Shown in pieces: positions 63,971-64,000 of a stretch of 64,000 nucleotides of DNA. Source of the DNA: Algoriphagus machipongonensis (GTDB taxonomy: Bacteria; Bacteroidota; Bacteroidia; Cytophagales; Cyclobacteriaceae); the NCBI RefSeq assembly GCF_000166275.1, contig NZ_CM001023.1:2297001-2361000 (forward strand). Reading direction: 5' to 3'. Position numbers and translations under genes: made by a program. The notes beneath the pieces were generated by a model. That model was given only the letters and a program-made list of their open reading frames with translations, was not told where the DNA came from and did no database searches. Every line of letters begins with the position of its first letter. Positions within the stretch are counted from its first letter, which is position 1.

Positions 63971-64000
63971 TTTGGGTGGGGAGACTCTTGTTTGAATGAA
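63958..64000 (-). CDS. possible 3' end of pxpB (partial, runs off the window)
   Basis: Only 14 codons are visible: SFKQESPHPKWIE and a TGA stop (63958-63960) that overlaps the pxpC start in TGATG. The call rests on the usual pxpB-pxpC order and stop-start overlap, not on the residues themselves. Confidence 0.35.
   Translation of the reverse strand, partial: SFKQESPHPKWIE

Overview
The window looks like a chromosomal segment of a Bacteroidota bacterium, most likely of the order Cytophagales (Algoriphagus/Cyclobacteriaceae-like). The pointers are a SusC/SusD pair, a secreted protein with a type IX secretion (T9SS) type-B C-terminal sorting domain, SprB-type repeats, DUF3078, DUF4301 and GlsA/GlsB-like acyltransferases. 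Promoters fit the Bacteroidota pattern (TTTG, about 19 nt, TAnnTTTG), Shine-Dalgarno sequences are mostly absent, and base composition is AT-rich. This assignment is inference from gene content; there is no rRNA in the window.

Layout. 1-900: start of an ABC-F ATPase (runs off the left edge). 1059-4180: large secreted PKD/SprB-repeat protein whose sorting domain is split off by a one-base frameshift. 4246-7572: galE and a convergent GH92 mannosidase. 7573-9440: accessory island with two tRNA-Asp genes and a tandem array of 398-bp units, each holding a small GIY-YIG nuclease gene and a decayed tRNA-Asp, plus a fourth broken copy and a 147-bp element with 16-bp inverted ends. 9853-13039: accA, then an overlapping metallo-hydrolase/patatin/acyltransferase set. 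13081-18889: class III aminotransferase, glycine/ornithine-lipid acyltransferase pair, CoA-binding protein, gyrB. 19005-22040: ppk1 and a convergent Ppx. 22050-25317: small membrane protein, SLC13-type permease, DUF202 protein, DUF3078 protein. 25638-31839: tRNA-Arg, sucC, LolD-like ATPase, peroxiredoxin, EamA transporter, NAD salvage pair pncB-pncA, thioesterase.

31840-34910: three tandem paralogous secreted proteins of unknown function. Each is preceded by the same 24-nt motif about 160-183 bp before the start codon and by a shared box pair just before the start; this is the least explained part of the window. 34942-40752: ADP-ribosylglycohydrolase-type lipoprotein with a methylthioribose-kinase-like kinase, acyl-CoA dehydrogenase, FadD and a small lipoprotein. 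40792-54957: carbohydrate region with UDP-xylose synthase-like gene, acetyltransferase, hexuronate operon (uxaC, SDR oxidoreductase, uxuA), LacI-type regulator, SusD, SusC, a Gfo/Idh oxidoreductase and a two-domain DUF1080 protein. Three palindromic LacI-type operators lie upstream of the uxaC operon, of susC and of the DUF1080 gene, so these three units may share control. 55127-57854: rRNA-type methyltransferase and DUF4301 protein. 57955-61720: overlapping operon of a GAF protein with a degenerate kinase domain, a 7TM histidine kinase and a LytTR response regulator. 62039-64000: unknown lipoprotein, pxpC (kipA) and a possible tail of pxpB.

The strongest leads are the tRNA-Asp/GIY-YIG tandem array with its tRNA-derived hairpin element, and the three-paralogue secreted family with its conserved upstream motif. 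No CRISPR array, prophage or complete insertion sequence was recognised.
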